64,000 nt of DNA, from positions 38,061 to 102,060 of the forward strand of contig DBBN01000126.1 of the NCBI GenBank assembly GCA_002292215.1, given 5' to 3'. Origin of the DNA: Glaciecola sp. UBA983 (lineage in GTDB: Bacteria; Pseudomonadota; Gammaproteobacteria; Enterobacterales; Alteromonadaceae). Of this stretch, positions 25,787-35,985 are shown piece by piece (positions within the stretch are counted from its first letter, which is position 1; each line of letters opens with the position of its first letter). The position numbers and the translations under genes are program-made. The notes under the pieces were generated by a model. That model searched no databases and was not told the DNA's origin. It saw only the letters and a program-made list of their open reading frames with translations.

Positions 25787-27136
25787 ATGAATTCAGCTTT
25801 AACGATTGCAAAATTTGGTGGCACCAGCGTTGCCAACTATCAAGCGATGAGCGCGTGCGCCTCAATTATTGCACAGCAAAGTGATACTCGCGTCGTTGTC
25901 GTCAGTGCCTCTGCTGGCGTAACCAATTATCTTGTTTCATTATGTCATGATGAACTTGATGCGACTCAAATTGATAGTATTATCAATGCCATTTCAGATA
26001 TTCAATATGCTATTGAAAAGCACTTGCCAAACAGTGAGCAACGCACCAGTGCGCTTGAAGCATTACTCTCTGAGCTGACTTTATTAGCCAAACAACCTTC
26101 ATTACGCACCAATGATATGCTTAAAGAACAAGTATTATCGATGGGTGAACGCATGTCATCGTTATTGTTTACTGATGTACTCAAAGTCCACAATGTGCCA
26201 GCCCAAGTATTTGATGTGAAGGAAGTCATGCGTACTGATTCTAATTTTGGTGCTGCGAGTCCTGATCTAGACCAGATAAAAACGTTATCCCAAGCACATT
26301 TGGCACCTAAAATTGTCAGTCATGTGCAAGTGACACAAGGCTTTGTCGGCGCGGATGATCAAGGTCGCACGACAACACTCGGTCGTGGTGGTTCTGATTT
26401 TACTGCTGCATTATTAGCAGAAGCGCTAGGTGCGCAGTTATGCCAAATTTGGACGGATGTGATTGGTGTGTATACCACTGATCCGCGCATTACCGATAAA
26501 GCTAGACCGTTACCTGAACTAAGCTTTGAAGAAGCCGCTGAAATGGCAACATTTGGTGCCAAAGTATTGCATCCTGCGACAATGGAACCGGCGTTACGCC
26601 AAGATATTAAAGTGTTTGTTGGTTCATCCAAGGAGCCTGAAAAAGGCGGGACTATTATTGTTCGCGATTGTGAGATAGAGCCACCTTACCGCGCTATTAC
26701 TCGCCGTAAAGAGCAAGTCATGGTCACAGTTAAAACTCCCAAAATGATGTATGCCCAAGGTTTCTTAGCCAAAGTGTTTGAAATTATCGCCAAACATGAA
26801 TTGAGTGTTGATTTGGTGACAACGTCAGAGATCTCTGTGTCATTTACCTTAGATAACCCGCCTAATTCAGTTGCAGAGCGACTTAATCGTGAAACGATTG
26901 TAGAGCTACAAGATATCTGTGATGTGACGGTAGAACGAGGATTTGATTTAATCACTGTGGTGGGCAATAACATGCAAACTTCGGTCGGGGTTAGCAGTAA
27001 GATCCTGAGTGCTGTATCAGATTATCAATTACGCATGATTTGTTTTGGCGCTAATCCGCATAATATGTCGTTCCTTGTACAGGAACAACATAGTGATGAG
27101 ATCGTCAAACAACTGCATCGTGTGTTGTTTGAATAG
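25787..27136 (+). CDS. lysC: Lysine-sensitive aspartokinase III
   Basis: A 449-residue protein, the same length as E. coli LysC and collinear with it. The amino-acid-kinase domain begins IAKFGGTSVANYQAM; VVVVSASAGVTNYLV, LKEQVLSMGERMSSLLF, FDVKEVMRTDSNFG, TTTLGRGGSDFTAALLAEALGA and IWTDVIGVYTTDPR contain the ATP and aspartate-binding residues. Two ACT domains fill about residues 310-449 and carry lysine feedback inhibition in the family. It catalyses the first step of the aspartate family pathway (EC 2.7.2.4). It is monofunctional: no homoserine dehydrogenase domain is fused. Confidence 0.95.
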   Translation: MNSALTIAKFGGTSVANYQAMSACASIIAQQSDTRVVVVSASAGVTNYLVSLCHDELDATQIDSIINAISDIQYAIEKHLPNSEQRTSALEALLSELTLLAKQPSLRTNDMLKEQVLSMGERMSSLLFTDVLKVHNVPAQVFDVKEVMRTDSNFGAASPDLDQIKTLSQAHLAPKIVSHVQVTQGFVGADDQGRTTTLGRGGSDFTAALLAEALGAQLCQIWTDVIGVYTTDPRITDKARPLPELSFEEAAEMATFGAKVLHPATMEPALRQDIKVFVGSSKEPEKGGTIIVRDCEIEPPYRAITRRKEQVMVTVKTPKMMYAQGFLAKVFEIIAKHELSVDLVTTSEISVSFTLDNPPNSVAERLNRETIVELQDICDVTVERGFDLITVVGNNMQTSVGVSSKILSAVSDYQLRMICFGANPHNMSFLVQEQHSDEIVKQLHRVLFE

Positions 27137-27139
27137 ACG

Positions 27140-27220
27140 CTAATAGTCAGCGACATAGACTTGTAAATGTTGCGTCCGGTTTGCTAATGTTCGGACTTCA
27201 TCTGCAATAACAGCAAACCC
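27140..27220 (-). pseudogene. Relic of a methyl-accepting chemotaxis protein
   Basis: A 26-codon minus-strand stretch reads GFAVIADEVRTLANRTQ followed by HLQVYVADY and a stop. This is the highly conserved hairpin tip of chemoreceptor signalling domains (usual form GFAVVADEVRxLAxRT). Nothing on either side continues the protein: an in-frame stop lies immediately before it. It is a deletion remnant left between the convergent lysC and apaH genes. Confidence 0.7.
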
Positions 27221-27267
27221 TCATCCTTTTATTTACTAATGATGTAACGGCGATATACGGCGGAACT

Positions 27268-28074
27268 TTATGCTTTTATTACGATGCGGGTATTATTAGT
27301 TAGATTAAAACAAGTTAATGCATTACCCCATACATAGCCGGTATCTAATGCAATAAATTGTCGATCGTTAGTTTGTCCAAGTAAACTGGCCCAATGTCCG
27401 AATAATACACGTTGCTGCTCTGACAAATTAGGGTTGTGCTGCTCAAACCAAGGTTTAATAGTGGCAGGGGCTAGATTAGGCTGCATTTTGGCATTAAAAT
27501 CTAATGCGCCATGTACTGTGATATACCGCATGCGGGTAAACGCATTAATAATAAACCTTAGGCGCTGTTTTCCCGTTAATTTACTATGCCAAGAATAGGG
27601 TTGATTACCATATAAAGTATTAATTTGTTTAGCAAAATCGGGCTGTTGTAACAAACATTGAATTTCATCAGAATAACGAATCGCTTGTGCGAATGACCAG
27701 CCAGGATAAAGTCCTGCGTGGCTAATTAATGTATTGTCATCATATTGATAAGCGAGAGGGTACTGTCTGAGCCAGTCGATATATTGGTTAATTTTTTTTG
27801 ATTGGAGTAAAGGCGCAAGCTTATCACTTGGCTTTACTTGCTTTAGCCCAGCTTGTGTTGTCAATAAATGTAAGTCGTGGTTGCCTAATACCGATGTGAA
27901 ACTGTTACCCAGTGAATAACATAATTCGAGGACACCGAGGGAGTTTTCACCGCGAGCAACTAAGTCGCCCACGGCAATTAATTTATCTTGATGAGGATTG
28001 AACCCTATCTGAGTGAGGAGTTTATCCAGACCAATTAGACATCCTTGAATATCTCCGACGACATAATCAGTCAT
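27268..28074 (-). CDS. apaH: Symmetrical bis(5'-nucleosyl)-tetraphosphatase
   Basis: A 268-residue metallophosphoesterase. The metal-binding motifs are in place: GDIQGC (7-12), GDLVARGENS (about 36-45) and GNHDLHLL (about 65-72). FGHWASLLGQ and ALDTGYVWGNALT near the C-terminus are ApaH-specific. It hydrolyses Ap4A to two ADP and can remove Np4 caps from RNA. It is the last gene of the lptD-surA-pdxA-rsmA-apaG-apaH operon, the same order as in E. coli. Confidence 0.95.
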   Translation of the reverse strand: MTDYVVGDIQGCLIGLDKLLTQIGFNPHQDKLIAVGDLVARGENSLGVLELCYSLGNSFTSVLGNHDLHLLTTQAGLKQVKPSDKLAPLLQSKKINQYIDWLRQYPLAYQYDDNTLISHAGLYPGWSFAQAIRYSDEIQCLLQQPDFAKQINTLYGNQPYSWHSKLTGKQRLRFIINAFTRMRYITVHGALDFNAKMQPNLAPATIKPWFEQHNPNLSEQQRVLFGHWASLLGQTNDRQFIALDTGYVWGNALTCFNLTNNTRIVIKA

Positions 28075-28093
28075 CGGTTACCAACAACCCATA

Positions 28094-28471
28094 TTAGTTA
28101 AGGGCATTAGCAACGGCCAAAGAAAAAACATTGATAGGCGCTTTAAATAGAGTCCCATCTTTAAATTCGAATTCATAATGGCCTTGCATGGTACCAACAG
28201 GGGTGTCTAGTACCGCGCCGCTACGATACTCAAAACTCTCGTCTGGTGCAATAACTGGCTCTTCGCCAACCACACCAGCACCACTCACTTCTTGAGTGTC
28301 ACCGTTACCATCAGTTATTAGCCAGTAGCGGTTGCGCAATTGCAATGGTTCAAGACCGATATTCGTCATTGTTATGTGATAAGTAAACGCATACCTTATA
28401 ACATTATCACCTGTATGCTGCCCGATAAACTGCGTGTTAACTTCAATAACAATATCAGAGGTTGTTTGCAT
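28094..28471 (-). CDS. apaG: ApaG protein
   Basis: A 125-residue single-domain protein with an immunoglobulin-like beta-sandwich: FAYTYHITMTNIG-like N-terminal strands (here RYAFTYHITMTNIGLEPLQL), RYWLITDGNG and the diagnostic GVVGEEPVIAPDESFEYRSG. The family is called Co2+/Mg2+ efflux protein ApaG in many annotations, but its role in E. coli is not firmly established. It lies between rsmA and apaH with gaps of 14 and 19 bases, the conserved position. Confidence 0.95.
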   Translation of the reverse strand: MQTTSDIVIEVNTQFIGQHTGDNVIRYAFTYHITMTNIGLEPLQLRNRYWLITDGNGDTQEVSGAGVVGEEPVIAPDESFEYRSGAVLDTPVGTMQGHYEFEFKDGTLFKAPINVFSLAVANALN

Positions 28472-28485
28472 CGTTGGTTCTCGTA

Positions 28486-29289
28486 CTATTCATTTTCGTT
28501 AAACGTTGCATGATTCGCAATCAAGGCGAATTGCGCTAATGAAAGACCTTCTGCTCGCCAAACGGGATCAATCCCAATAGCGGTCAATCCGTCAGCATCA
28601 ATCGCTGATTTTAAACTGTTTCGGATAGTTTTTCGGCGTTGATTAAATGCAAGCGCAACGACTCGTTCTAAATCCTGTAAATGATTAACCTGTACCGGCG
28701 GGGTTTGATGCGGGATTAATCTCACTACTGCACTATCTACTTTCGGTGCAGGGGTAAATGATTCTGGTGGTACTTCAAGGACAGGTACCACTGTACAATA
28801 GTATTGCGCCATCACAGATAGACGACCATAGTTTTTATGACCAGGACGTGCTGCCAAACGATTCACTACTTCTTTTTGGAGCATGAAGTGCATATCTTTG
28901 ATTTTATTTGTGAAAGTGAATAAATGGAACATCAATGGCGTTGAAATATTGTATGGCAGATTACCAAATACTTTTAGTGGACCTAGTTTCGCTAATTCAG
29001 TGAAATCAAATTTCAGCGCATCCGCTTCAATCACGTTAAGTTTTTTAGACATAAACGGATGTTCACGTAAACGCTTCGCTAAGTCGCGATCTAATTCTAC
29101 GACATTGAGATGATCGACAATTTCACAAACGGGCTCTGTCAATGCGCCCAAGCCTGGGCCTATTTCTACCATGATATCTTCATTGTTAGGCGCAATAGCA
29201 CTGACAATTTGATCAATGACATAATCATCGTTTAAGAAGTTTTGTCCAAAGCGTTTACGCGCTTTGTGTCCTAAGTGTGTGCTGCTCAT
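28486..29289 (-). CDS. rsmA: 16S rRNA (adenine1518/1519-N6)-dimethyltransferase
   Basis: A 267-residue methyltransferase. [11 protein letters not shown] at residues 11-21 is the family start; the SAM-binding loop is [13 protein letters not shown] (about 41-53), then [12 protein letters not shown], and the target-adenine motif [14 protein letters not shown] (about 111-124). It dimethylates two adjacent adenines in the 3' hairpin of 16S rRNA (KsgA). It overlaps the pdxA stop by 4 bases, so is translationally coupled. Confidence 0.96.
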   Translation of the reverse strand: MSSTHLGHKARKRFGQNFLNDDYVIDQIVSAIAPNNEDIMVEIGPGLGALTEPVCEIVDHLNVVELDRDLAKRLREHPFMSKKLNVIEADALKFDFTELAKLGPLKVFGNLPYNISTPLMFHLFTFTNKIKDMHFMLQKEVVNRLAARPGHKNYGRLSVMAQYYCTVVPVLEVPPESFTPAPKVDSAVVRLIPHQTPPVQVNHLQDLERVVALAFNQRRKTIRNSLKSAIDADGLTAIGIDPVWRAEGLSLAQFALIANHATFNENE

Positions 29290-30269
29290 ATACGCCTATT
29301 TGCTAGTTTGATTGCTTTAAGGATTGCGCGGTGCAAGCTTCCTGCATCGGCTTCACCTTTACCTGCTAGATCGATAGCGGTACCGTGATCGACCGAAGTT
29401 CGGATAAATGGTAAGCCCAAAGTGATATTCACCGCTTGGCCAAATCCTTTATATTTTAATACGGGTAAACCTTGATCGTGATACATCGCAAGAACAGTAT
29501 CTGCATCATCTAAATATTTTGGATTAAAGATAGTATCAGCTGGTAATGGGCCCGTAATATTGATCCCTTCATCACGAAGTTTGTTTAACGCTGGAATAAT
29601 AATATCCAACTCTTCGCGCCCCAAATGCCCATCTTCACCTGCATGAGGGTTCAAACCACAGACATAAATATGCGGCTTATCAATGCCAAATTTCAATTTC
29701 AGATCGGTATTAATGATATGAATGACTTTATCTAAACGTTCTTGTGTAATGGCCTTAGCAACATACGCTAACGGAATATGCGTAGTTGCCAATGTCACGC
29801 GCAATCCATCAGTGGATAACATCATAACCACATCACTGGTATTGGATTGACTGGCAAAGTATTCAGTATGACCGCTGAACGAAATACCTGCTTTATTAAT
29901 AATCCCTTTGTGTACCGGGCCCGTGACCACGGCATCAAAATTTTGATTCATGTTCGCTTCACATGCTTGCTTCAGCGTTTCTACCACGTAGTGACCGTTA
30001 GCTGTGGATAACTCACCAGCTACGACAGGTGCATCACACGGAATATGATGCACATACAGACTGCCCATGGGAGCTTTGGTTGTTTGTCCTGTATAAGGAA
30101 TCAGCGCTAATTCAATATTCAACAAAGCCGCACGTTCTGCAAGCATGTCTTGGTCAGCGTAAATCACAAGTATTGCATCCCAGCTATGGTGAGCGAGCTC
30201 TACGATTAAGTCTGGGCCAATGCCCGCTGGCTCGCCTGGGGTAACTGCAATTTTACTCAATGCATTCAT
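29286..30269 (-). CDS. pdxA: 4-hydroxythreonine-4-phosphate dehydrogenase
   Basis: A 327-residue protein, E. coli length. [17 protein letters not shown] N-terminus (here [13 protein letters not shown], 9-21) and [34 protein letters not shown] and [17 protein letters not shown] contain the divalent-metal and substrate-binding residues. It oxidises 4-phosphohydroxy-L-threonine for pyridoxal phosphate synthesis and feeds PdxJ, which is encoded at 39610-40371. Its start overlaps the last base of surA and it overlaps rsmA, consistent with one operon. Confidence 0.96.
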   Translation of the reverse strand: MNALSKIAVTPGEPAGIGPDLIVELAHHSWDAILVIYADQDMLAERAALLNIELALIPYTGQTTKAPMGSLYVHHIPCDAPVVAGELSTANGHYVVETLKQACEANMNQNFDAVVTGPVHKGIINKAGISFSGHTEYFASQSNTSDVVMMLSTDGLRVTLATTHIPLAYVAKAITQERLDKVIHIINTDLKLKFGIDKPHIYVCGLNPHAGEDGHLGREELDIIIPALNKLRDEGINITGPLPADTIFNPKYLDDADTVLAMYHDQGLPVLKYKGFGQAVNITLGLPFIRTSVDHGTAIDLAGKGEADAGSLHRAILKAIKLANRRI

Positions 30270-31567
30270 TAGTCCGATGACCCTTCTTCATCTAACACTT
30301 CGATAAAGGCTTCTTCACGCATTTCACGTATCCACGCATCGGTTTCTTCGGCAAATTTACGGTTATAAATAAGCTGATACGCTTTGTCTTGTTTTTTGCG
30401 ATCAGTGATATCATCAACACGGCGATCAAGCAGTTGCATTAAGTGCCAACCGTGAACCGAACGTACTGGTTCTGATATTTCATCTTTGGCTAATTGCATT
30501 AACGCGTCTTTAAATGCTGGTACGTACATATTAGGATCTGCCCAACCCAAGTCACCACCTTTGATCGCTGAACCAGGATCTTCGGAGTGTTTCTTGGCTA
30601 AGTCTGCAAATTCAGCCGTTCCCTCTAATATTTGGGCTTTGAATTCAAGTAACATTGATTGTGCTTTTTGCTCAGAGAGAATAATCGATGGCTTAATCAA
30701 GATATGACGAGCATTGATTTCTTCTAATTTAGCGACTTCAACACCACGAGTTTCCATAATTTTTAAAATATGGAAACCGGCGCCACTTCGAATTGGACCA
30801 ATTAAATTATCTGTCTCTTTACCTTGGATAACTTCTGCAAACAAGGTTGGCATTGAATTGATGTTTAACCATCCCATATCACCGCCATCTAACGCTTTTG
30901 GACCCGATGATGAAGCGATAGCGATTTTGGCAAAATCAGAACCCGAATTAAGCAAGTTTAATACTTTATCTGCACGGTTACGCGCCGCAGTAATATCATC
31001 ATCGGTCGGCTCAGGCGGAAAACCAATTAAAATATGGCCTAGACGATATTCTGCTTGTTCATTACCTTGCTCTTCAATCAATGACACTAATGTTGAGATT
31101 TCTTGTGGAGTAATATAAATTCGGCGACGTACATTGGCTCGGCGCACTTCACCGGTAATTAGCTCTTTACGGACTGATTCACGATAGTTTTCATAATCTA
31201 AACCGGCTTGCGTAATTGACGCGCGGAGTTGATCCAAACTACTGTTTTGATTTTGAGCAATATTTGCGATGGTTTGCTCAAGTTGCGGATCTGACACGCG
31301 GATCCCCATGCGATCTGCTACTTGCATTTGCAGATTATCCAAGATCAAACGCTCAATCGCTTGAGTTCTTAATGCGCGGTCGGAAGGAAGCGCTTGGTTG
31401 TTTTTAGTCGCGTTGTCTTTTACCGTTTTAACTAACTCACGGATCTCGCTTTCTAAAATAACACCTTTGTCGACGATTACCGACACTTTATCTAACACTG
31501 TCTGCGCGGCTAGATTGACACTTGCAGATAAACAAATACAACCAATCAATATACGTAAAAACTTCAT
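30269..31567 (-). CDS. surA: Periplasmic peptidyl-prolyl isomerase chaperone SurA
   Basis: 432 residues from the ATG at 31567 (an upstream GTG two codons earlier is possible); AAGAG precedes it. Signal peptide ends LAA-QT (about 22). The N-terminal SurA chaperone domain is followed by two parvulin domains: [12 protein letters not shown]...[13 protein letters not shown]...GGDMGWL (about 170-270) and ARHILIKPS...[25 protein letters not shown] (about 285-385). It escorts unfolded outer-membrane proteins such as LptD, which is encoded directly upstream, through the periplasm. Confidence 0.96.
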   Translation of the reverse strand: MKFLRILIGCICLSASVNLAAQTVLDKVSVIVDKGVILESEIRELVKTVKDNATKNNQALPSDRALRTQAIERLILDNLQMQVADRMGIRVSDPQLEQTIANIAQNQNSSLDQLRASITQAGLDYENYRESVRKELITGEVRRANVRRRIYITPQEISTLVSLIEEQGNEQAEYRLGHILIGFPPEPTDDDITAARNRADKVLNLLNSGSDFAKIAIASSSGPKALDGGDMGWLNINSMPTLFAEVIQGKETDNLIGPIRSGAGFHILKIMETRGVEVAKLEEINARHILIKPSIILSEQKAQSMLLEFKAQILEGTAEFADLAKKHSEDPGSAIKGGDLGWADPNMYVPAFKDALMQLAKDEISEPVRSVHGWHLMQLLDRRVDDITDRKKQDKAYQLIYNRKFAEETDAWIREMREEAFIEVLDEEGSSD

Positions 31568-31602
31568 AAACACTCTTTTTATTTTTGTGTTGTTAAGACA
31601 CT

Positions 31603-33849
31603 TTAATTGATGAGGTAAGGCTGGCGATAACCAAACATACCATCTTGTAACATACTCTTATTGCGTCGGTTTGACGAAATACCTTTAAAACTAAATTGCA
31701 ATGCTATCCCAGAATCAAACTGATTTATATCTTGGATCCCATCATTTGAGTAGCGGTTGGCTAAGTTGCGTTGCCCGATTAAGCGAACGGACCAACAACA
31801 TGATTCATATTGCAGACCAACATATGCCTCAATAGTTCGCGATAAACTCCGATCTTTATACCAACGACCAACCCATTGCCAGCGCTCTGATATCGGCCAA
31901 GCCGCACTTAAGCCCATCTGATTAATGGTTTCTTGTGACAAATTGCGAACATATCTGTGGGATAATTGTATCAGACTTTGCTTGTCTTTGCGGTATTCTA
32001 ACGAAACACTACTGCGTTCTACTTTATCGATTTGTGTTGCTAGCTGTAATTGAGAATGTGCAAACCAGCGCTGTGATAACCTGAAATCAAATTCTGCAGC
32101 TAACGCTGAAGTTTGCACCGTTTGGGTTTGGTTGAGTAGACGTGATTCATCTAAGTAAAAAATTTGTCCAACACTAATCGATGCGCGTTCTTGATTATTG
32201 CCATCCATGATCCGCGAACTTAAGCCAATGGTTAGTTGGTTATTATCACTGATGCGGTCTAAACCACTAAATGCTTGGCCTCGAAATAAACCATTAACGT
32301 TGTTAAGTAGCTGCGCTGAATCATACAACCCAATGTCGTTTTGCTCCGCATAAGACGTGTATAAGTACTGAATTTTGGGTTCTAATGTGATGATTCCATC
32401 CGTATCGGTAAACGATTGAGGACGTTCAAAAAAAACAGCACCAAACAAGCGGGCTTGACCAATATTACGGTTCACACTAGGCGCTAAATCAGAATCACTC
32501 AGATGACGTTGTTGATAATAAGTGGAGTACCACGTTAAATCCGCACTCAGTTGTGTGCCCGGTGTAACCTGGTTATAACTAAGTGTTGGGGCAAAATGAG
32601 CACGGGTTGCTGTCGGTAATTGTGGATTGTGGTTATCGAAATAACTCAACTCTGAATGGATATCTAAACGCCAATTTGGATCTAATACCTGGGTATAATC
32701 AAGCGCAATGTGCGGCAAAGCACGATAGTTATTTGCCGTTTCCCCGATGACATCAAAATCTTGAAAAGTCGTTTGCACGGTTAAGTTGGGAGAGTGATAC
32801 AACCATCCTATTGCACGGTTAACATACGTGTCAGCACGATTATAAAAATCCGACCCTAAATCAACAATATAGTTTTCATCACTGATTTGATTAAAATCGA
32901 CATACCATTGTAGATTTTCAGTCACATTACCTTGGTGTTGTACACGTAAAAAGTAGCGCGCATCATCATTAATATAATCATCATCTGAAGCAAGGTATTC
33001 AAGGGTCACTTCGCCTTGTTGATGCGCAGTTAAATACCTAAATTCACTATTAAACTGAATGCCTCGGTTGGTCAGTAAGCGAGGGGTTAAGGTCGCATCT
33101 AAATTAGGAGCGATATTCCAGTAGAAGGGTTGGGAAATATCAACGCCATTGGCGCTGGATGAGGAAATGTTGGGAAAGAGCAAGCCTGATTGACGTTGTG
33201 AGGTAACCGGAAAGGCAAAGTAAGGTAAATACAGCACTGGGAAACCCGCCACATAAAAGCGCGTGTTAAAGGCTTGTCCGAGATTACCCGCTTCACCAAT
33301 ATTGAGTTGTGACGCTTTAATCGACCAATCCTGTTGGTTTAAAGGACAGGTGGTAAAGCTCACTGTATCAAGCGTTAAACCTGATTTGCTATTAATGCTA
33401 ATTTGTTCAGCCAACCCATTGCCGTTGATACTAGCAAGTTGGTAACGGGCGTTGCTGATTACAAATGAATCGGTGATGCCATTGAGGGAAATCGATTCAC
33501 TTGTTACTTCTAGTTGATCATTAACAAACCCGACTTCGCCTACGGCTACGACACCATTGCCATTATCAGTCACAATCGCTTCATCTGCGAATATCTGACC
33601 GCGCGAAGTGATAATATTCACATTGCCGCTAAATTGCGCACGCTGTGTTAAAGTCATGGTGGCAGAATCTGCTGTCACGACAACGGCATTAGGATCAAAG
33701 GTGGTGTTAGCGTTAAGTACTTCAGGAGCAAATAGTGCAGGATTAGCGCATTGGAGTAAATCAATCGGCTCACTTTGAGCCTGTGCTTGCGCATTGCCGG
33801 AGGCAATCGCTAGGATCGCTGCGAAGATAAGGGTAACGGCAAATTTCAT
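31603..33849 (-). CDS. lptD: LPS-assembly outer-membrane protein LptD
   Basis: A 748-residue protein with a signal peptide (AQA-QS, about 25). An N-terminal OstA/LptA-like beta-jellyroll is visible (VVVTADSATMTLTQRAQFSGNVNIITSRGQIFADEAIV, within about 55-95). YLPYFAFPVTSQRQSGLLFPN is the LptD signature before the large barrel. Cys residues occur near the start of the mature protein (LLQC), at about 160 (FTTC) and as a CC pair near the C-terminus (YESCCWSVRL), as needed for the essential disulphides. With LptE it inserts LPS in the outer leaflet. First gene of the operon; 175 bases separate it from divergent djlA. Confidence 0.95.
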   Translation of the reverse strand: MKFAVTLIFAAILAIASGNAQAQAQSEPIDLLQCANPALFAPEVLNANTTFDPNAVVVTADSATMTLTQRAQFSGNVNIITSRGQIFADEAIVTDNGNGVVAVGEVGFVNDQLEVTSESISLNGITDSFVISNARYQLASINGNGLAEQISINSKSGLTLDTVSFTTCPLNQQDWSIKASQLNIGEAGNLGQAFNTRFYVAGFPVLYLPYFAFPVTSQRQSGLLFPNISSSSANGVDISQPFYWNIAPNLDATLTPRLLTNRGIQFNSEFRYLTAHQQGEVTLEYLASDDDYINDDARYFLRVQHQGNVTENLQWYVDFNQISDENYIVDLGSDFYNRADTYVNRAIGWLYHSPNLTVQTTFQDFDVIGETANNYRALPHIALDYTQVLDPNWRLDIHSELSYFDNHNPQLPTATRAHFAPTLSYNQVTPGTQLSADLTWYSTYYQQRHLSDSDLAPSVNRNIGQARLFGAVFFERPQSFTDTDGIITLEPKIQYLYTSYAEQNDIGLYDSAQLLNNVNGLFRGQAFSGLDRISDNNQLTIGLSSRIMDGNNQERASISVGQIFYLDESRLLNQTQTVQTSALAAEFDFRLSQRWFAHSQLQLATQIDKVERSSVSLEYRKDKQSLIQLSHRYVRNLSQETINQMGLSAAWPISERWQWVGRWYKDRSLSRTIEAYVGLQYESCCWSVRLIGQRNLANRYSNDGIQDINQFDSGIALQFSFKGISSNRRNKSMLQDGMFGYRQPYLIN

Positions 33850-34024
33850 GAAAGCGCATGGAGTCCAAAATTCAAGTAAAGGCGATTTTAAAGGTTTATG
33901 GCTAAATTTCCATGTTTAAGTCGTAAAAATCCCTTTTTCATTGATTTTTTTTCATAAAATGTGTTTATTGCCAATCCGACGACGGTTATAGTAGCGTTAT
34001 ATCAAGTGTTACAGTGACTAAATA

Positions 34025-34927
34025 ATGCCATTCATGGGAAAATTACTAGGGTTTGTGTTCGGATTTTTATTGCTTAAATTACCTGGGGCAATACTTGGCT
34101 TAATTGCTGGGCATATGTTCGATAAAGGAATGAGCAATGATTTCTCTCGTTCAGGTGGATTTGGACGCTTTTTTGCTGATAACGAAAGATTGCAAAGTAG
34201 TGCCATATTTTTTCATGCTTTGTTTGCTTGTTTAGGGCATATAGCCAAAGCTGATGGTGCGGTTACTCAGTCTGAGATCAATGTCGCCTTAAAGCTTATG
34301 GATGACATGCAGCTTAATGAAAATGACCGGCGAGAGGCTCAGCAAGCGTTTCGCGAAGGTAAAGATCCGCAATTTCCTTTAGAACATATCTTAAAAGATT
34401 TAAAGCACGATTTACATGGTCAAAGAATCATTCTGCAAGCCTTTTTAGAAATGCTTATCGAAGCCTCTTTTGCCGATGGGCAGTTATCGGTCAGTGAAGT
34501 CGAAGTACTTGATAAAGTGGCTATAGGGCTTGGTTTCGGGCATAAAGATCTGGATCGCTTGATCCGTAAATTCGAAGCCGAACTGCGCTTTCGCCAACGC
34601 CAAGATGCGTTTAGTCAAGCCCGCGATGAAGCCCGTTCTCGCGCACAAGAACAAGCTAATGCCTGGCGTGACAAAGCTCAACAACAATATACTCGGGCGC
34701 CTCAATATTCAGATAAACAACGCCTGACGGATGCGTACCGCATTTTAAATGTCGCACCGACAGCTGATGAAAAAACACTCAAGCGCGCCTACAAAAAAGC
34801 TATGAATGAACATCATCCTGATAAATTAATTGCTAAAGGGTTGCCTAAACAAGCTATGGAGTTAGCCAAAGTTAAAGCGCAGGATATTCAAGCGGCTTAT
34901 GAGCTAATCAAAAGAACGCGGCCTTAA
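34025..34927 (+). CDS. djlA: Co-chaperone DjlA
   Basis: A 300-residue protein with a single N-terminal glycine-rich transmembrane segment (about 8-31, FVFGFLLLKLPGAILGLIAG), a TerB-like helical domain (about 60-190, including HIAKADGAVTQSEI and ASFADGQLSVSEVEVLDKVA) and a C-terminal J domain with HPD at 264-266. DjlA stimulates DnaK at the membrane. Divergent from lptD, as in E. coli. xerD follows within a few bases. Confidence 0.95.
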   Translation: MPFMGKLLGFVFGFLLLKLPGAILGLIAGHMFDKGMSNDFSRSGGFGRFFADNERLQSSAIFFHALFACLGHIAKADGAVTQSEINVALKLMDDMQLNENDRREAQQAFREGKDPQFPLEHILKDLKHDLHGQRIILQAFLEMLIEASFADGQLSVSEVEVLDKVAIGLGFGHKDLDRLIRKFEAELRFRQRQDAFSQARDEARSRAQEQANAWRDKAQQQYTRAPQYSDKQRLTDAYRILNVAPTADEKTLKRAYKKAMNEHHPDKLIAKGLPKQAMELAKVKAQDIQAAYELIKRTRP

Positions 34928-34938
34928 CGGGAGTGAGG

Positions 34939-35844
34939 GTGCTTATCTCGGTAGATAACCAACAATCGATGGAAGCATTTTTGCAGATGTTGTATCTAGA
35001 AAAGGGCTTATCAGATAACACGTTGTCGGCATATCACACGGATTTGCGTAAATTATGTGAATACCTGACGGCGTCTGATTTAGACTTTCGTTTAATTGAT
35101 ATCAATGAAGGGGAAATACGGGATTATTTAAGCCATCGTCAAAGGCATAATTTATCCGCCCGCAGCACGGCACGTTGCCTGTCATCTTTAAAAACGTTTA
35201 TCAAATATTGCCTGTCGGAGCGGATCCGTGAAGATGACCCATTGCGTCATATTAAACCACCTAAAATAAAAGTGTCATTACCCGATACGTTAACGGAGCA
35301 ACAGATAGAAGCATTACTCGACGCTCCAGATGACAATGACGCAATTGGACTGCGTGATAAAGCGATGTTGGAAGTGTTATATGCCACAGGTTTACGGGTG
35401 ACTGAGTTGGTGAGTTTACGCTTAGATCAAATCTCGCTACGACAAGGGGTAGTAAGGGTTATTGGTAAAGGAAATAAAGAACGGTTGGTCCCTTTAGGAG
35501 AACCAGCCGTTGAGGCAATAGAAACATTCGTTAAGGCTGGCCGTCCGGAGTTATTAAAGCATAGTAGTGATGTGGTTTTTCCTAGTTCTCGCGGCACAAT
35601 GATGACTCGACAAACCTTTTGGTATAGGATTAAATTTTACGCCACGGTTGCCGGTATTAAGGTCCATTTATCTCCGCATACATTGCGGCATGCGTTTGCC
35701 ACGCATCTGTTAAATCATGGTGCGGATTTGCGTGTGGTGCAACTTTTATTAGGTCATAGTGATCTATCTACTACCCAAATCTATACCCATGTAGCAACTG
35801 AACGATTAACGCATATTATTGCAACGCATCATCCTCGTGGGTAA
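34939..35844 (+). CDS. xerD: Site-specific tyrosine recombinase XerD
   Basis: About 301 residues from the GTG at 34939 (GGGAG upstream); a GTG at 34933 is also possible. The N-terminal SAM-like domain starts MEAFLQMLYLEKGLSDNTLSAYHTDL. The catalytic residues are present: Arg in ATGLRVTELV, Lys in GKGNKERLVP, His/Arg in HTLRHAFATHLL, His in LLGHSDLSTTQ and Tyr in IYTHV. XerD acts with XerC at dif to resolve chromosome dimers. The order xerD-dsbC-recJ matches E. coli and rules out a mobile-element integrase. Confidence 0.93.
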   Translation: MLISVDNQQSMEAFLQMLYLEKGLSDNTLSAYHTDLRKLCEYLTASDLDFRLIDINEGEIRDYLSHRQRHNLSARSTARCLSSLKTFIKYCLSERIREDDPLRHIKPPKIKVSLPDTLTEQQIEALLDAPDDNDAIGLRDKAMLEVLYATGLRVTELVSLRLDQISLRQGVVRVIGKGNKERLVPLGEPAVEAIETFVKAGRPELLKHSSDVVFPSSRGTMMTRQTFWYRIKFYATVAGIKVHLSPHTLRHAFATHLLNHGADLRVVQLLLGHSDLSTTQIYTHVATERLTHIIATHHPRG

Positions 35845-35849
35845 AGTTA

Positions 35850-35868
35850 CCACTCTAAAGTAGAGTGG
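35850..35868. other. Perfect 8-bp stem-loop after xerD
   Basis: CCACTCTA-AAG-TAGAGTGG lies 5 bases after the xerD stop. No T tract follows, so it is not a standard terminator; it might stabilise the 3' end of the mRNA or reduce readthrough to dsbC. Confidence 0.5.
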
Positions 35869-35985
35869 ATTATAAAATGCGAATTAAGCAGGATTTTTAT
35901 CTTAAAGATGAATACAATGAACCCTTATTGCGGTCTGTTATAGCAAGCTCAGACCTTTAACATCGAATTTGGATACCTATAAGTA

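Noticed and set aside
34939-35844. Phage or integron integrase
   Set aside because: The sequence and the xerD-dsbC-recJ order identify the housekeeping XerD; no attachment site or mobile genes are around.
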